Positions 11,040 through 23,585 are shown, numbered from the stretch's first letter. The stretch is 64,000 bases of DNA from Daedaleopsis sinensis (GCA_033807695.1 CM066305.1:1-64000), one strand, 5' to 3'. The notes: a model not told the origin generated them from the letters alone. Translations and numbers: made by a program.

Positions 11040-12055
11040 ATATAGGAAGGCAAAGGACATTGCGGACATCTACTGTGACTGGGCCCTGCATCACCGTCCG
11101 CCGATTCCAACAGCGTACGGTAACTTGCTGTGCAGTGGCAGAGATGGTGGCACCCGGTCTGTAAAACAATAAGTCAGAATGTGAGCGAGTACACGCAGAA
11201 TGGGACGTCCGCGATGCCCATGCCCTGAACCGCAGCGGTAGCTCAGCGTGCTGCGGCAGAGACGGTGCCCGCCGGTCTGTAAAGCTGTAAGTCAGAATGT
11301 GGGCACGGACACGCAGAATAGGACGTCCGCGACGCCCACGCACCGAACCGCAGCGGTAGCTCAGCGTGCTGCGGCAGAGACGGTGCCCGCCGGTCTGTAA
11401 AGCTGTAAGTCAGAATGTGGGCACGGACACGCAGAATAGGACGTCCGCGACGCCCACGCACCGGACCGCAGCGGTAGCGCAGCGTGCAGCGGCAGAGACG
11501 GTGCCCGCCGGTCTGTAAAACATTAAGTCAGAATGTGAGCGAGTACACGCAGAATGGGACGTCCGCGACGCCCACGCACTGCACCGTGGCGGTAGCTCAG
11601 CGTGCTGCGGCAGAGACGGTGCCCGCCGGTCTGTAAAGCTGTAAGTCAGAATGTGGGCACGGACACGCAGAATAGGACGTCTGCGACGCCCACGCACCGA
11701 ACCGCAGCGGTAGCGCAGCGTGCAGCGGCAGAGACGGTGCCCGCCGGTCTGTAAAGCTGTAAGTCAGAATGTGAGCGAGTACACGCAGAATGGGACGTCC
11801 GCGATGCCCATGCCCTGAACCGCAGCGGTAGCTCAGCGTGCTGCGGCAGAGACGGTGCCCGCCGGTCTGTAAAGCTGTAAGTCAGAATGTGGGCACGGAC
11901 ACGCAGAATAGGACGTCTGCGACGCCCACGCACCGAACCGCAGCGGTAGCGCAGCGTGCTGCAGCAGAGACGGTGCCCCCCGGTCTGTAAAACATTAAGT
12001 CAGAATGTCAGGGTGTACGTGCAGAATAGGACGTCGGCGACGCCCACCCAGATCA
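11040..12055. repeat. 118-bp tandem satellite, 8 copies
   Basis: The landmark GACGGTG recurs at 11143, 11261, 11379, 11497, 11615, 11733, 11851 and 11969, exactly 118 bp apart each time. Every unit holds GTAAGTCAGAATGTG and GGACGTCCGCGACGCCC, the latter a one-step variant of the GACGTC-N3-GACGTC dyad. Open frames across it are a by-product of a period that keeps frames open and are not taken as genes. Confidence 0.95.
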
Positions 12056-14610
12056 CGGCAGGGTCCCCTGTCTACCCCGTGGACATCCAGAATGGAACGG
12101 CGTGCGGCTGCGTGCTAAGCGAGGATCACCATGGCCGCGTGTAGCGGGTTCATATTGCTTCAGCAGCACTTGTGCGTGATTATGTGCGTGTAGGGAGACA
12201 GGCGAGCGGACGGATAACGGATGGGCAGATCGGCATTAGACGTACCTGGGGGAACTGCGCGGTGTCAGCTTACAAGAAGTATAACCGGCTACACACCATC
12301 ATCGACGGAAAGGCACGTCGCCGACATCTACTCCGACGGGGCCTGGCACCACCGTGCGGTAGCTTGACGTGCCGCGGCGACACTAGCCGGTCTCGCACAA
12401 TACAAGTCTGAATACGAGGGCATACATGCAGAATCGGGCGTCCGCGACGTCCCGACAGCATACGTGTGAGTATTACGTGCGTGACAAGCCAATCGACGGA
12501 GAACGAGAACAGAATGGAACGTACCTGGGGAACCGCGGGGACGCCTACCACCAGCCGCCGACCGGGATTGCGGTCATCGCGAGCGAGATGCGCATCCACC
12601 CGAGCTGTCCGTGCAGTACCTAGAGCGTGGACATAGCTGCACATGCGCAATGTCGCGCTGACCGCTGCGTGTGTCGTGCGCCAGTAGTTGATGACCGACC
12701 GGCAGGATACCTACGGGCACGAGCACGGACGTGAGCATGCGGGCGAGATTTCACACCCACCTGAGTATTGGGTGAGTTCACGTACAGAACCCTGCCACCT
12801 CGGGATGTACGTTGATGAACCTCACAGAGCGCGTTCGACGTTCATTTGCGCGTCGCGGTCCCCTGAAGGTCAAGGTGGGCTTGCTCGGACGATCTCCCCA
12901 CGCTCTCTCCCAGCTCGCCCCTGCCGGAACGAGCACGACGCGACGCCACGTCGCTTCTTGGTGAGTTTGCGTACAGGACCCTCTAACCTTGGAGTCCACA
13001 CGGCTGACGCACCTTGGGCCCAACACGGAGCCCCGGCTCGCCCTTCGCAGTCCCGGTGTCAGCGTGAGCGTGTCATGTCGTCATGGCCACCGCGCATTCG
13101 GCATTTCGGAGAGAGGCTACCTGCGCGAAACGCGGAGATTAGCAAAAGGTAATCAGTGCTTCGTTTCCTTTCGTGGATGGAAACGCACGCAAGACGGGCG
13201 CAGCCCGTCGCCCTCCCGCCTGTGTCCTATCTCCCGAATAGCGTTGCCGCTTGCGGCGTTCGTATTCGCGATTCTCCTCGCGGCGACGCCTCGCACTCGA
13301 CATCGGGGACAGGCCCGGCTCGTCTCATCGTGTCTGGGCGCGGAGGCCTACCGTCTCGGAGTGCACGCTGCTGACGTACCCTTCAGATCCCGTTCCGACG
13401 CGTCCTTTCGCATCCTCTGCAAATCCGAAACAGCTCTCAGCACGGCCGAGAGGGCCCGGCACGCGCTCCCGGCTTGCCCATTGCGTCCGCCGTGTCGACT
13501 CATCGTGTTGAACATTGCGGAAGGAAGCTGCGGAACACTCAGGTCAGCATGAGTACCGTTTCGTTCAGCTCCGTGAACTGGGGACGCACCTAAGGTCGTC
13601 GATAGCGGGGACTCGGAGGCTCATCATCCTCCTCCTCCCGGCCGCCTCCTGTCTGCCCGCTGGGAGCTCGCAGCGTGTCGCGTTCGCGTTCAAGACGATC
13701 GCACGCGTTCCGCGGCGCGGCCTCGTCCTCCCGCGGGGAACAGGCGCGGTTCATCGCGTCCGGGCTGTGCGTATCAGGAATCGGAGGCCTACAGTCTCGG
13801 AGCGCTCGCAACTGACGTACCTTAGAGATCTCGTGCGGGCGAAGACATGCGGATCGCGTCCGGCTGTGTTCCCCAACCGTAGTCCCCAGCTGGACGCTCG
13901 CGTTCAAGTTCGCGTCCGGGAGGGTGTCACGGAAGGCGTCTTCGAAGCACCCGGCGTGGTGTTCGTCACGACGTGCTTCGACACGTATGCCCCCGCCGCC
14001 CCGGATCGCGCTGCGCAACTCAAACGGCATCCCTCCGCATTCGGAAACAACTGTGCAGTGAGAGTCAGTGGGATTCAGAACAAGGTGAGCAGCCATTCTA
14101 CTCACTCCGAACATTAGGCGCACCCAAGATGGGTGCATGGCGGGGGACATACGTTGTGCGGGGACGGACGCACCTCCGAGAAGCCGTCTGGGCACGGTGA
14201 CTTACCAGTGGCGACGGTATACGCTCGAACGTGTTCGTACCGTCGCCGTCTGTCAGTCCTCGTGTCGAGATCGACGGCGGACGTGCTGCCTGGGGGACCC
14301 TCGTGCGGATTGAGGTCCACAGTGGCTCGATCGAAAGGGAGGGCGGGGGACACAACGTTCCGGCCGCGGGCATTGTTTTGCGAGTCAGGGACGTGTCTGC
14401 GGGTTCAACGTGGCTGGAGCGGGGAGGAAGTACCAGCGTGCCGCGGTCTGGGCTGTTTTCCGAATGGGGAGACGCGTGGGCGCGGTACCTGGTGTTCCTG
14501 ACGAGTCCGCTGGCTAGAATGGCGGACTGGGGGCTGTGTGACGTGTGCCGGCCTGCGAATGATCGCCTAGCACAGACGCATGCTGGATTTACTGAAAAAC
14601 AACTGTAGGC
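12056..14610. other. GC-rich gene-free subtelomeric DNA
   Basis: No gene can be supported. Open frames exist on both strands but have no family resemblance or coherent splicing. GACGT-containing fragments are scattered through it, for example near 12440. Confidence 0.5.
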
Positions 14611-15570
14611 CGACGTCCCAGACGTCGACGGGCTTCGTCGAAGTGAGTGACTGCGGGGAGAAAAAAGAGCGCCGCTCGCGCGCCGCGGCCGTGCCCATGA
14701 TTACTCTCCTCGGCGGCCTGGGTGGTCAACAACGCCGTACAGACGAGGCAAGGTGATCGTTCCGTCGTACGACACTGCGAACGGCGCACACGAACGTCCA
14801 CGACGTCGGCGGGGCGTGTGCGAAGAACGTGCGCGCGCGCGGAGAGACGACAGCGCGAGAGGTGCTGCGAGCCGTGCACAACAGTACCGACTGCGGCAGC
14901 GGCAGCTGTCAACAGCAGACCGTCGTGCGAGGCTTCCGAGGGCGGAAAGGGACGTCCGAGACGTCGATGGTGCGTGGTGCGCGGAGAAACGACAGCGCGA
15001 GTGGGACTGGGGGCTGCGGCCCCAGTGGCCGCGTCGGTCATCAAGAGCGGACCGACGTACGAGGCTACGAATGGCGGAGGAAAACGTCTGAGACGTCGCA
15101 GGGGCTGCGGGAAGAAACAACAGCGCGGGTGAGAGTCACACTCGCGACCGGGCCCGTGATTACTCACCTGGGCGGCGTGTGTAGTCAACAGCGGCCGGAT
15201 GCACGAGGCCAGGGTCATCGTAGCATCCTAAGAGACAGCGAACGGCGGACGCGGACGTCCTAGACGCCGCCGTGGCTTGTCCGAGATGCGGACCTGCGTG
15301 GATAGAACGCGCGAGAGGCGCTGCGGGCCGTGCGCAATAGTACCGACTGCGGCGGCGGCGGCCGTCAACAGCGGAACGCCGTGCGAGGCTGCGAAGGGCG
15401 GCAGCAGACGTCTGAGACGTCGACGGGGCCTTGTGTGAGATCAGTGCCTGCGGGGAGAAACGACAGCGTGAGTGGCGCTGGGGGCTTTGGGCTGCGTCGG
15501 TCGTCAACAGCGGACCGGCGTAAGAGGCTGCGAAAGGCGCAGGTGGACGTCTGAGACGTCGTAGGGAGTG
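14610..15570. repeat. Diverged tandem array carrying GACGTC dyads
   Basis: Loosely repeated units of about 130-170 bp share GTCAACAGC, GTGCGAGGCTGCGAA, GACGTCTGAGACGTCG and GGGAGAAACGACAGCG in that order. The dyad hexamers start at 14612, 14951, 15083, 15254, 15407 and 15546. Flanking sequence has drifted far more than the dyads. Confidence 0.75.
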
Positions 15571-16430
15571 GTCCGGAGTGAGTGCGTCCCATGGCGGCGT
15601 CCGGGGACGGTGACTGGGTGGTACAAGCTGGAACACGCTGTACCTTCTCCGGCCCGTCACCGTGTCCAGATGGCAGACCGCCTTCTGCACGGTCTGTTTC
15701 GAGTGTTGAGGGCCCGAGAGACGAGGCTGGAGCACAGCGCGAGTGCATGGACGTGGTGGCGGAGCGGGAGAGAGATAGTAAATTTTGAGCGCCGAACACC
15801 AGTGGTACCCACGGTTCCTAGGTACGAGTTCGGAGTCCGTGCCGGGCCTACCCGCGACGCCGAAGATAACCACAGCCCCATTTACGCCCCGGACGTCCTA
15901 GACGTCCACTGACGGTGTGTGTGCGCAGCACGGCAGGGGTATCCTGTTCTAACAAGTCAGTATGTGAGCGCGACTTCCGCTGATGTGCTTGCGCCCCGAC
16001 CGTGACGGCTCACACATCCATGAACTCGGAGTGTGGGCGACGGACGTCTGAGACGTCCACCACCGCATGCGCCAGTACCTCCGTGACACTGCTGTATCGG
16101 CAGCCCGGAGTGAGACATCCGGGACGTCCCAGACGTCCGCTTTGTGGCTGCGCGAGTCATCCGACGGCGTCTGACGTCAGCGTCAGTGTGCCATGGCATT
16201 AGGCCTGCGTGAGTGCGCGTCGGACGTCTGAGACGTCCTGATATCTTTGATTGCTCCCTACGAGGCACATCCGTCGTCGTCAATGCACACCCCACACGAC
16301 CACCCATCGCGAACATCCCAGTAAACCATAAGTGACCTGCATGCATTCGAGACGTACTAACATACTGACGATCGCAAACCGTCCACGTACCCCACACCTG
16401 ACGCGTTCAGACATCCCGGACCCGTAGTGT
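15571..16430. other. Gene-free stretch with four GACGTC dyads
   Basis: Dyads start at 15892, 16043, 16123 and 16223, with spacers CTA, TGA, CCA and TGA. It lies immediately 3' of the SNF2 gene. No gene was recognised. Confidence 0.6.
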
Positions 16431-19400
16431 CTAAGCCTTCCCTTTGCCCTTCGGATTGACACGTTGAGATACACCCGCCGCCCCACCGCGAGACGTGGGC
16501 AGGTTGGTGCTCCCGACCGTCGTCCGCTTCACCGTCAACCCGGCTCCAGAGGCCTGGTCTTGAACAGCGCGACGCCGCTTCACTGAACTGCCTGAAGCGG
16601 CCGGCTTGTCGACAGCAGGCGCATCCTTCTCGACGTTGGAAGTGGTGACGGTCTTCACCTTCTTGAGCGGAGGCGGCGGCGCAGCATCGTCCTCGTCTGC
16701 GGAAGACTGAACGGTGAATTCCGAGGCTTTGCGACGGCTAGACATTCGTGTCGCCACGCGAATCTGCTTGGGCTGCACAGGCAGCGGCTCGGGGCGGTCG
16801 CCGAGACGTTCCCACTCTTTGAGTGTTGCAAAGAGGGAGCGCGACTCCATATCGGTGTCGTCCGAGGACTGCTCGCCGTCGCCACCGCCTGAAGGTCCTG
16901 GACTGGGGGGGTTCGAGAAGGCTGCGTTGCGCTCGTCGCGCTCGAGCCCGTCGTTGAGCGGATCAGGGTGCGGGGGCGCGGCCGGGTCAGTGTGGTTCTC
17001 CTTCGCCCCGTTGCTGCGTGGGGCACCATGAGCGGCCGAATTCTGAGATGCTGTGTTCGCGGTCGTAGCCGGGTCAGTGTCCGCCGCGCCGTCCTTGCTC
17101 GATGGGCAGTTCTCCTTCCCGGTGTCCGCCTTCGCCACGCCCTGCTGGCCCGCCGTCGAGTCCTGGCTGGGTGCGTTCGCGTTCGCAGCCGGGTCCGTGT
17201 CCGCCGCGCCGTCCTTGCTCCGCGGGCTGTTCTCCTTCCCGGCGTCCGCCTTCGCCGCGCCCTGCTGGCCCGCCGTCGAGTCCTGGCTGGGGGCGTTCGC
17301 GTTCGCAGCCGGGTCCGTGTCCGCCGCGCCGTCCTTGCTCGCTGAGCTGTTCTCCTGCCCTCCGCTTGCGTCGCCGTCCTTGCCCGCCGTCGAGTTCTGC
17401 GTGGGTGCGTTCGCGTTCGGAGCCGGGTCCGTGTCCGCCCCGCCGTCCTTGCTCCGCGGGCTGTTCTCCTTCCCGGCGTCCGCCTTCGCCGCGCCCTGCT
17501 GGCCCGCCGTCGAGTCCTGGCTGGGTGCGTTCGCGTTCGCAGCCGGGTCCGTGTCCGCCGCGCCGTCCTTGCTCGCCGGGCTGTTCTCCTTCCCTGCGTC
17601 CGCCTTCGCCGCGCCCTGCTTGTCCGCCGTCGAGTTCTGGCTGGATGCGTTCCCGTCCGCTGCCGCGCTGTTCCCCTTGCCCTTTTGCGCGTCCGAGTCG
17701 CCGTCCTTGGCCGTCGAGGACTTCGTCGTCCCTGTCTTCGCATACGCAGCAGGAGCCGCGTGTGTTCTGGCATTCTTGTGCGCCGCAGACTTGGGGGTCG
17801 GCGCGTTGCCGTTCGCGACCGGATCCGTCTCCGCTGGGTTAACTGAGGCCGCCGAGTTCTTCTTCTGGACCGCGGTGGTGCCGCTCTTTGCACTGGCAGA
17901 CGTCTTCTTCAACAACGCAAGCGCTGTCTTGGCCGCCTCCTTGACACCCTTCTCCGACGCTTGAGCCTCTTTGAGAGCGGCCTGTTTGTCCTCCGCGTCT
18001 TTCAAAGCGGCCGCGAGCTCCACAGCCGCAGTATTTGCGGCGGCCTCTTTCACAGCCGACGCAATGTTGGCAGCAGTCGAGTTACCGCCAGCTGCCTCCC
18101 GTTCAGCGGCCTTGGCCTTCGCAGCAGTGGCATCAGCCGCAAGCTTCTCAGCCTTCTTCTGCGCCGACGTATGGCGCCGCTTCGCCGCCGTAGCCACCTT
18201 TTTCGCCGCCTGAGTCCGGGCTGCCGCTTCGTCAACGGCCGCGGTGATGGCTGAACGTTCGGCGGTCTGCTTCTCGTCGCTCGCGGTGGACGTCTTGGTC
18301 GCCCCGGAAGCTCGGGAGGATGTCGCTTTGGGCTTGGAGACGCTGTCGTCTTCGTCCGCGGAGCTGTCGGCGATGACACTTGCGGACTTGTAGGTCTTCC
18401 CGGTCTTCACGCGCTTGCCCTTTGCGTGTGAGCCCGGGTGTTCAGCGTCCTCCTCGCTTTCGGGCTCGCTTGGGATGTCCTTGCGCTTGCGAGACGTCTG
18501 GGACGGCTTCCTCGTGCGCGAGGTCGCGGGCTGGCGTTTACGGCGGCTGGCTCCGCTCGGACCCGCTGGTTCCGCGTCCCCATTAACTCGATCGTCCGGC
18601 TCGGGTCGCATCGGGTCGTTGTCGGCCGGGTCATTCATGTCCTCGTCTGGAACGACAAATGCACGTTCTAGATGTCGAGAAGGTCAGCAAAGACTCGAGA
18701 ACGAGTCGAATGTTTGACTTACGCAGAGCGGGAGAAGAGTCGATGAAAGCGGCGTGCATGAAAGCTTTGTCGAAGGAGATGTTGTTTAAGAACACGTCGG
18801 AGGAGCGGCGGGCAATGAGGCGATAGACGTGGACGGTCTTCGGCTGTGGGGGGCGCCACACACGTCCAATAAGCTGAGAGTCCTCTTGGGCGGACCAAAG
18901 CGTGTCCTGTGCAGCGCACAGTATGAGCGAAGTGTCAGAGCAATATGATAGCTACTCACACATATAATCATGATATTCGCGAACGCAATGTTCAACCCGA
19001 CCATGCCCACGCCAGAAAGCAGCAAGACGCGGCAGGCTGGGTCCTTCTGAAACTTTGCGAGAGATTTGTTACGAGCATGGGGGCTTCTCGTTCCATAGAT
19101 GCTGACGTGAGGGATGCCCGCCTCGTTAAGAGCCTGTGACGCGTGAGTCAACCGTATAGCAACACCCCGGGTACCACTGACCTTGCTGACGAGCCAGTTG
19201 TTCTTAGGGAAAGCGAGGAAAATGACGATCCGGTCGGGTCCAAGCTTGATGTCTTGATCGATCCGTTTCAAGGCCGAGGATCCATCTGCTTGAGGGACAT
19301 AGTCGGGATGAAGGTCGAGCGCGTTTGTGGTCGGATCGGAGACGGCGAGCGGAGGGAGACCCGGAGCTTGCAGGTGGTGCCGTACGATCGAGAGCATGGC

Positions 19401-22400
19401 GTCCATCTTGGTTGACGGGTTGTCCACATAGCGCAGACCCACGGGCCAGTCACCCTCATTGAGGGTTGCGAGGTCAGGGTGCAAGGCATCTTGACGCATA
19501 CCAAGGTAAAAGGCCTGTTGTGCGAATCATGTGAGTTCAAACTCATACGGTAATGACGAGGCATGAGACGTCTCGACTCTCAATCGTCGCGCGACGCGGC
19601 GGGGAAAAGAGGACGTCTCAGACGTCCACAGGGCGGCGCGCGGGGCCAGGCATATGCGGTTCACATGGTCACCGGTGAGATCAGATATGAGGGGTATCCA
19701 CCGTCGGTGTCAAAGTGACGGATAGCGGACGTCCCAGACGTCCACCGCGCCGCGCGCCGTAGCAGGCGTACGTGGTTCGCAATGACGCGGGAGGCGGACC
19801 GGATCGGCGACGGCTGGGACGACAAAGACGTCACATCATGATACTCCTAGTCACCGCCGTTCTAGTCACCACCGTTCGGAACGACAACGGCGGTGACTAG
19901 CAGCAAGGACAGTGCAACTAGTAGACAGGGGACGTCTAGGACGTCTGCGCACATAGTGGCCGCCGCACCTCATGCACGCCTAGGTGAAGGGGAGCGCACT
20001 AAGTGTCGCCGTCCGCGACGTCCTGCTCACCAGCGACACATAGCCTCACGCAGGAGCAGGCTCAGCCGTGAGGCTATCGGTTAGACGGATGCGCAGGATA
20101 CGTCGGCCAGGACGTCGTGACCTATGCAGAGGGGACACGACAGCGGACATGTAATGACTCGGAGGATAGCGACGATGTGGGACGTCAGAGACGCCGCATC
20201 ATGTCCTTCCCCCTTCGTCACCGCCAGTAGTCGGACGTCCCGGACGTCCGACTGTCTGGTCGCTGCACGCATGGGTGAAGGAGAGCAGAGCAGGATCGGC
20301 CAGAACGTCGCGACCTACACAGAGGACACTGTGCGAGTACGACAGCGGACGGGCGACAACTAAGAGGAGAGCAACATTGTGGGACGTCGAAGACGTCTCA
20401 TGTCCTTTCTCCTTCAAGTCGGCCACCGCCGTTCGTACACCATAGGACGAGCACGGCACAGCGAGAGAGCGGGACGTCCAAGACGTCCCGTTCTCTCGCC
20501 GCTGCACGTCCGGGTGAAAGAGAATAGCACATCAGGGGTGGTCACCACCGTTCGTACACTATAGGACGAGCACGGCACAGCGAGAGAGCGGGACGTCCAA
20601 GACGTCCCGCTCTCTCGCCGCCGCACGTCTGGGTGAAGGAGCATAGCATGCCAGGGGTTAGCCAGCAGGCTTACGCGACGCCCTGCTCAGCAACGAGTCG
20701 TAGCCTCACGCTTGAGCACGGTCAGCCTCACGCCTGAGCAGGCTATCGCGGACACCTATCCCCAGAACACGTCGGGCTCGGCTCCGCAATGTCGTGACCT
20801 ACGCCTATGGCTCACACCGGAGCCGCAGGACGTCGTAGACGTCCTCATCGCATCCAGCGCACGACACAGAACTGAAGCTCACCTGGAGGTTCTTATCACC
20901 GCGGGCGGCCGCCATGCCATCCTCAACGATCTCCTTCGCCCGCGCGTTTTGACAATCGTGCTCTCGCTCGTTCAGCTCGAGGAGCAGAGGGTATTCCTCG
21001 TAACGTGCCAGTCCCGAGATGGGCTTCTTCTCCCAGGTGAGTGAGTTGATTGTGCGTCGAACGAGGGCGCCGCCGTAGCCAGAACGGATGTCGGTCATCC
21101 AATCCGACATCTTATTCTTGACTTCCTGCCGCTCGTCCGTGGTCGGAACACTCCCCTTGACGATCGCGCGGGCCAGCTTGACTTCTCCCCCGCCGGTCTT
21201 CCGTTTCGCTCGCTCGGCGGCCATCGCGCGACTCAACGCCTTGCGGTGCTCGTCCATGACACCTACCTTCGCAGTGAACTCGGGCAGGCCGAGGAAACGT
21301 CCGAGATTGCACAGATCCTAAGTCAAGTGAGTAGTACGCGCACTACGTACTGATGAAGGGACGTACCTGGGGGCTGGTCATGACGGGGGTGGCGGTCATC
21401 GCGACAGTCATCGCGGAGCGATGACGCAACTCTGTGGAGGCGAAATTGCCGCTGTTGCGCGTCCGGACAAGATGGGCCTCGTCGAGGAGGAATACTCCCC
21501 ACTCGCGACCTTTAGAGAAAAGGGTGAGTTTCTCGAGCGCGGTCTCGTTATCGTGCCAAGGTTTGAGCCGCTCCGCGTGCTTGTCCTTGGGAACCTCTTG
21601 AAAATACACGTCGGTGTCGGCCTTCAGGGCCTGAATGTGCGTCAGAAAATGTCTACGCGGAGGTCAGCACTGAGACGTACGGATGCGCTGACGAGGAGCA
21701 CCCTCCGGTGAGGAGCGTGGTCGAGCTTGTCCCATGCCGCCCAGAATGCCGCACGAGCCTCGGCGGTGAACGTGCCGAGGTAAGGTACAAAGCTGACCGC
21801 CCCGTTAGCCATGAAACGCTTGAACTCGAAGCTCCACTGTTCAAGGAGCCCGACGGGCGTGACGATGATATGCGGGCGTTGTGGGAGGTTGCCGCCAGGG
21901 CCGCCGGGAAACTTCGAGTCGGCTGCAGAAACGTTAGCCATCTACGCAAACATGAGCGACCGTGCGACTCACTGAACATCCCCGGAAACCGTTGATTCTT
22001 GTCGAAGTGTTCGAAGTAGAAGGCGTACATGGCGATCAGAGCGATCCCCTGCGCCGTCTTGCCCACTCCGACCTCGTCCATGAGCAAGAGGGGCATGGCC
22101 TTGAGGAGATTCTCGAGCATTCGCAGGAGACCGACCTTTTGATGCCACTTGAGGAGGAGCGCGACGGCATCTTGCATCGAGCGAGCTGCTTTGCCCTCTG
22201 CGCTCCACGGATCCGTCTGCCCGGTACGATCATCGGTCGTGTTGAATCCGGGGATGTGGCCGTCCTCCCCGAGCGCGATGAGCTTGTTGATGGTCTCCAA
22301 GTCGCAATCTGCGAACTTCTCGACGCCCTCACTCCAGTTCTCGAGCGGCAGACGGTCAGCAGTCGGGAGGTAGCTTGAAAGGTTCTCCTCGCTGGTAGCA

Positions 22401-23491
22401 TTCAGTGAGTCTTCGAGGTATTCGAGCACAGACTCGACGTCTTCTGGCGTCGGAAGCTGCGCAAGCGCACGACGGAGCATGGTGGGAAGTCCTGCACGTG
22501 AATGAGTCAGTACGTATTATAACGCGTAGTACTACTCAGTCCCTCACTCACTTTTATTCGTGATCGCGTCACTGCGCTTGAGGACAGTGGCCCTCATCTC
22601 CTCGAGCTGGGCGGTGTACTCCTCCAGCTGCGCGACGCGTACGTTGTCGTTGAACATCGCGAGCTTAGTGAGGAGATCCGGCATCATCCGGAGGTATGCG
22701 CGAATCTTGATGACTGAGAGGTCGCCCTTCACGAGCTCTGCTTCATGTCAGTAACCATGTACGATGTACTAGTCAAGGGATCACGCACCTGCGAACGCCG
22801 CGTCCACCTTTACCTTCAGCCTTCGAACGGCTTCTACCCGCTTATCGAAGACCTTGCGGTAGCGGTTGAAACACATGGCCATGATGGAGCAGAGCCAACG
22901 TGAGTATTCGGGTTTCGGGATGGACTTCGAGTGCATTCCCGCCTTGCCGAAGAGCTGAAGAGTGATGCTCGGGTAGGCGACGGAGACGCAGCTCGCAGCC
23001 ATGGTCATGAGCTAGATGTTGGTGGGTCAGCTACACGAGTCGCAATACAGAACAAATCGCATACGCACCTTATCTCCCATCGGTGCGATCAACGATTGGA
23101 TGTCGCGATCGACGGCGTTCATGCACTCGTCGATGATGCTGTTGAACCCCCACGCCTCCCACGCCTTGGCAAACCAGTCGCTGAGCGTTGTGTTTCCAAC
23201 GTCGTCGTACGCCGTGCGGCCGTGATTCTGATTCTTTGTGCCCGTGAAGGCCTGTCGTTGCCGCTCATCAGTAATGGCAAAGTACTTGAGGGCGTACGCT
23301 CGGACTGCGCGGAGATTGTCTTCCGAGAGACCTGTCGTGGCTTCCGTGGCTTGCGGGTCCCAGGGAGCATGATCACGCCCGGTCACAGCTTGGAACACGG
23401 GGTTGTTGAAGGGAGCGGGGTCGTTCAACGGATCGGACGACGCGGCCATAGCCAACTCGAGGAAGGAGGCATGAATCGGCGGCGAGGGCAT
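16431..23491 (-). CDS. SNF2-family helicase-like ATPase with long repetitive C-terminal tail, 1755 aa, 10 exons
   Basis: Exons are 23491-23069, 23011-22789, 22737-22552, 22491-21973, 21922-21681, 21630-21367, 21317-20883, 19514-18960, 18906-18723 and 18667-16431; every junction keeps frame. SNF2 motifs occur in order: motif I DEVGVGKT (about 416-423), motif Ia IIVTPVGLLEQW, motif II DEAH (about 581-584), motif III MTATP (about 610), motif V GLNIAFAN and motif VI QLIGRVWRPPQ (about 959-969). Such proteins use ATP to move or remodel protein-DNA complexes, so a nuclear role is expected. Residues 1011-1755 are a low-complexity Ala/Lys/Asp tail with an SRKRK-type basic start and five or so copies of a repeat of about 39 aa (KENSP, SKDGAADTDP). 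Intron 7 is 1368 bp, against about 50-80 bp elsewhere, and is packed with GACGTC palindromes. A decayed paralogue lies at 25.9-26.7 kb. The exact subfamily was not identified. Confidence 0.8.
17050..17690 (-). repeat. In-frame coding minisatellite of 117-120 bp in the SNF2 tail
   Basis: The phrase GTGTCCGCCGCGCCGTCC recurs at about 17079, 17199, 17319, 17435 (variant) and 17552. Unit lengths are multiples of three, so the reading frame is preserved, giving 39-40-residue protein repeats. This suggests copy-number variation between strains. Confidence 0.8.
19515..20882 (-). repeat. SNF2 intron 7, filled with GACGTC dyads and hairpins
   Basis: The flanking exons end in KNLQ and resume with AFYLGMRQ, the expected SNF2 continuity, so this 1368-bp segment is an intron (GTGAGC ... 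CAACAG). Dyad hexamers start at 19612, 19728, 19931, 20181, 20234, 20383, 20473, 20592 and 20829. Two are cores of longer hairpins 119 bp apart: arms 20461-20478 with 20482-20499 (one mismatch) and 20580-20597 with 20601-20618 (18 of 18), both with loop CAA. Confidence 0.75.
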
Positions 23492-23585
23492 GATGTGCGC
23501 CTCGCAGAGAAATTGTGTGGGTGGTGGTAGTGCAGAACAAACGTGGGGGGGGGGGAAACGGCGCGTTCGAGCTGTCTGTGCCCTT

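Noticed and set aside
11038..11933. Repeated minus-strand ORFs of about 95-100 residues beginning MRGRRGRPILRV
   Set aside because: Identical by-products of the 118-bp satellite.
11040..12055. CRISPR-like direct repeats
   Set aside because: Units are contiguous 118-bp copies without unique spacers, in a eukaryotic genome.
14589..15873. Overlapping 200-240-codon ORFs on both strands
   Set aside because: Composed of the diverged dyad array; no coherent protein family and equal openness on both strands.
17053..17964. 303-codon plus-strand ORF over the SNF2 tail
   Set aside because: Antisense shadow of an in-frame repetitive, GC-rich exon; repeats keep all frames open.
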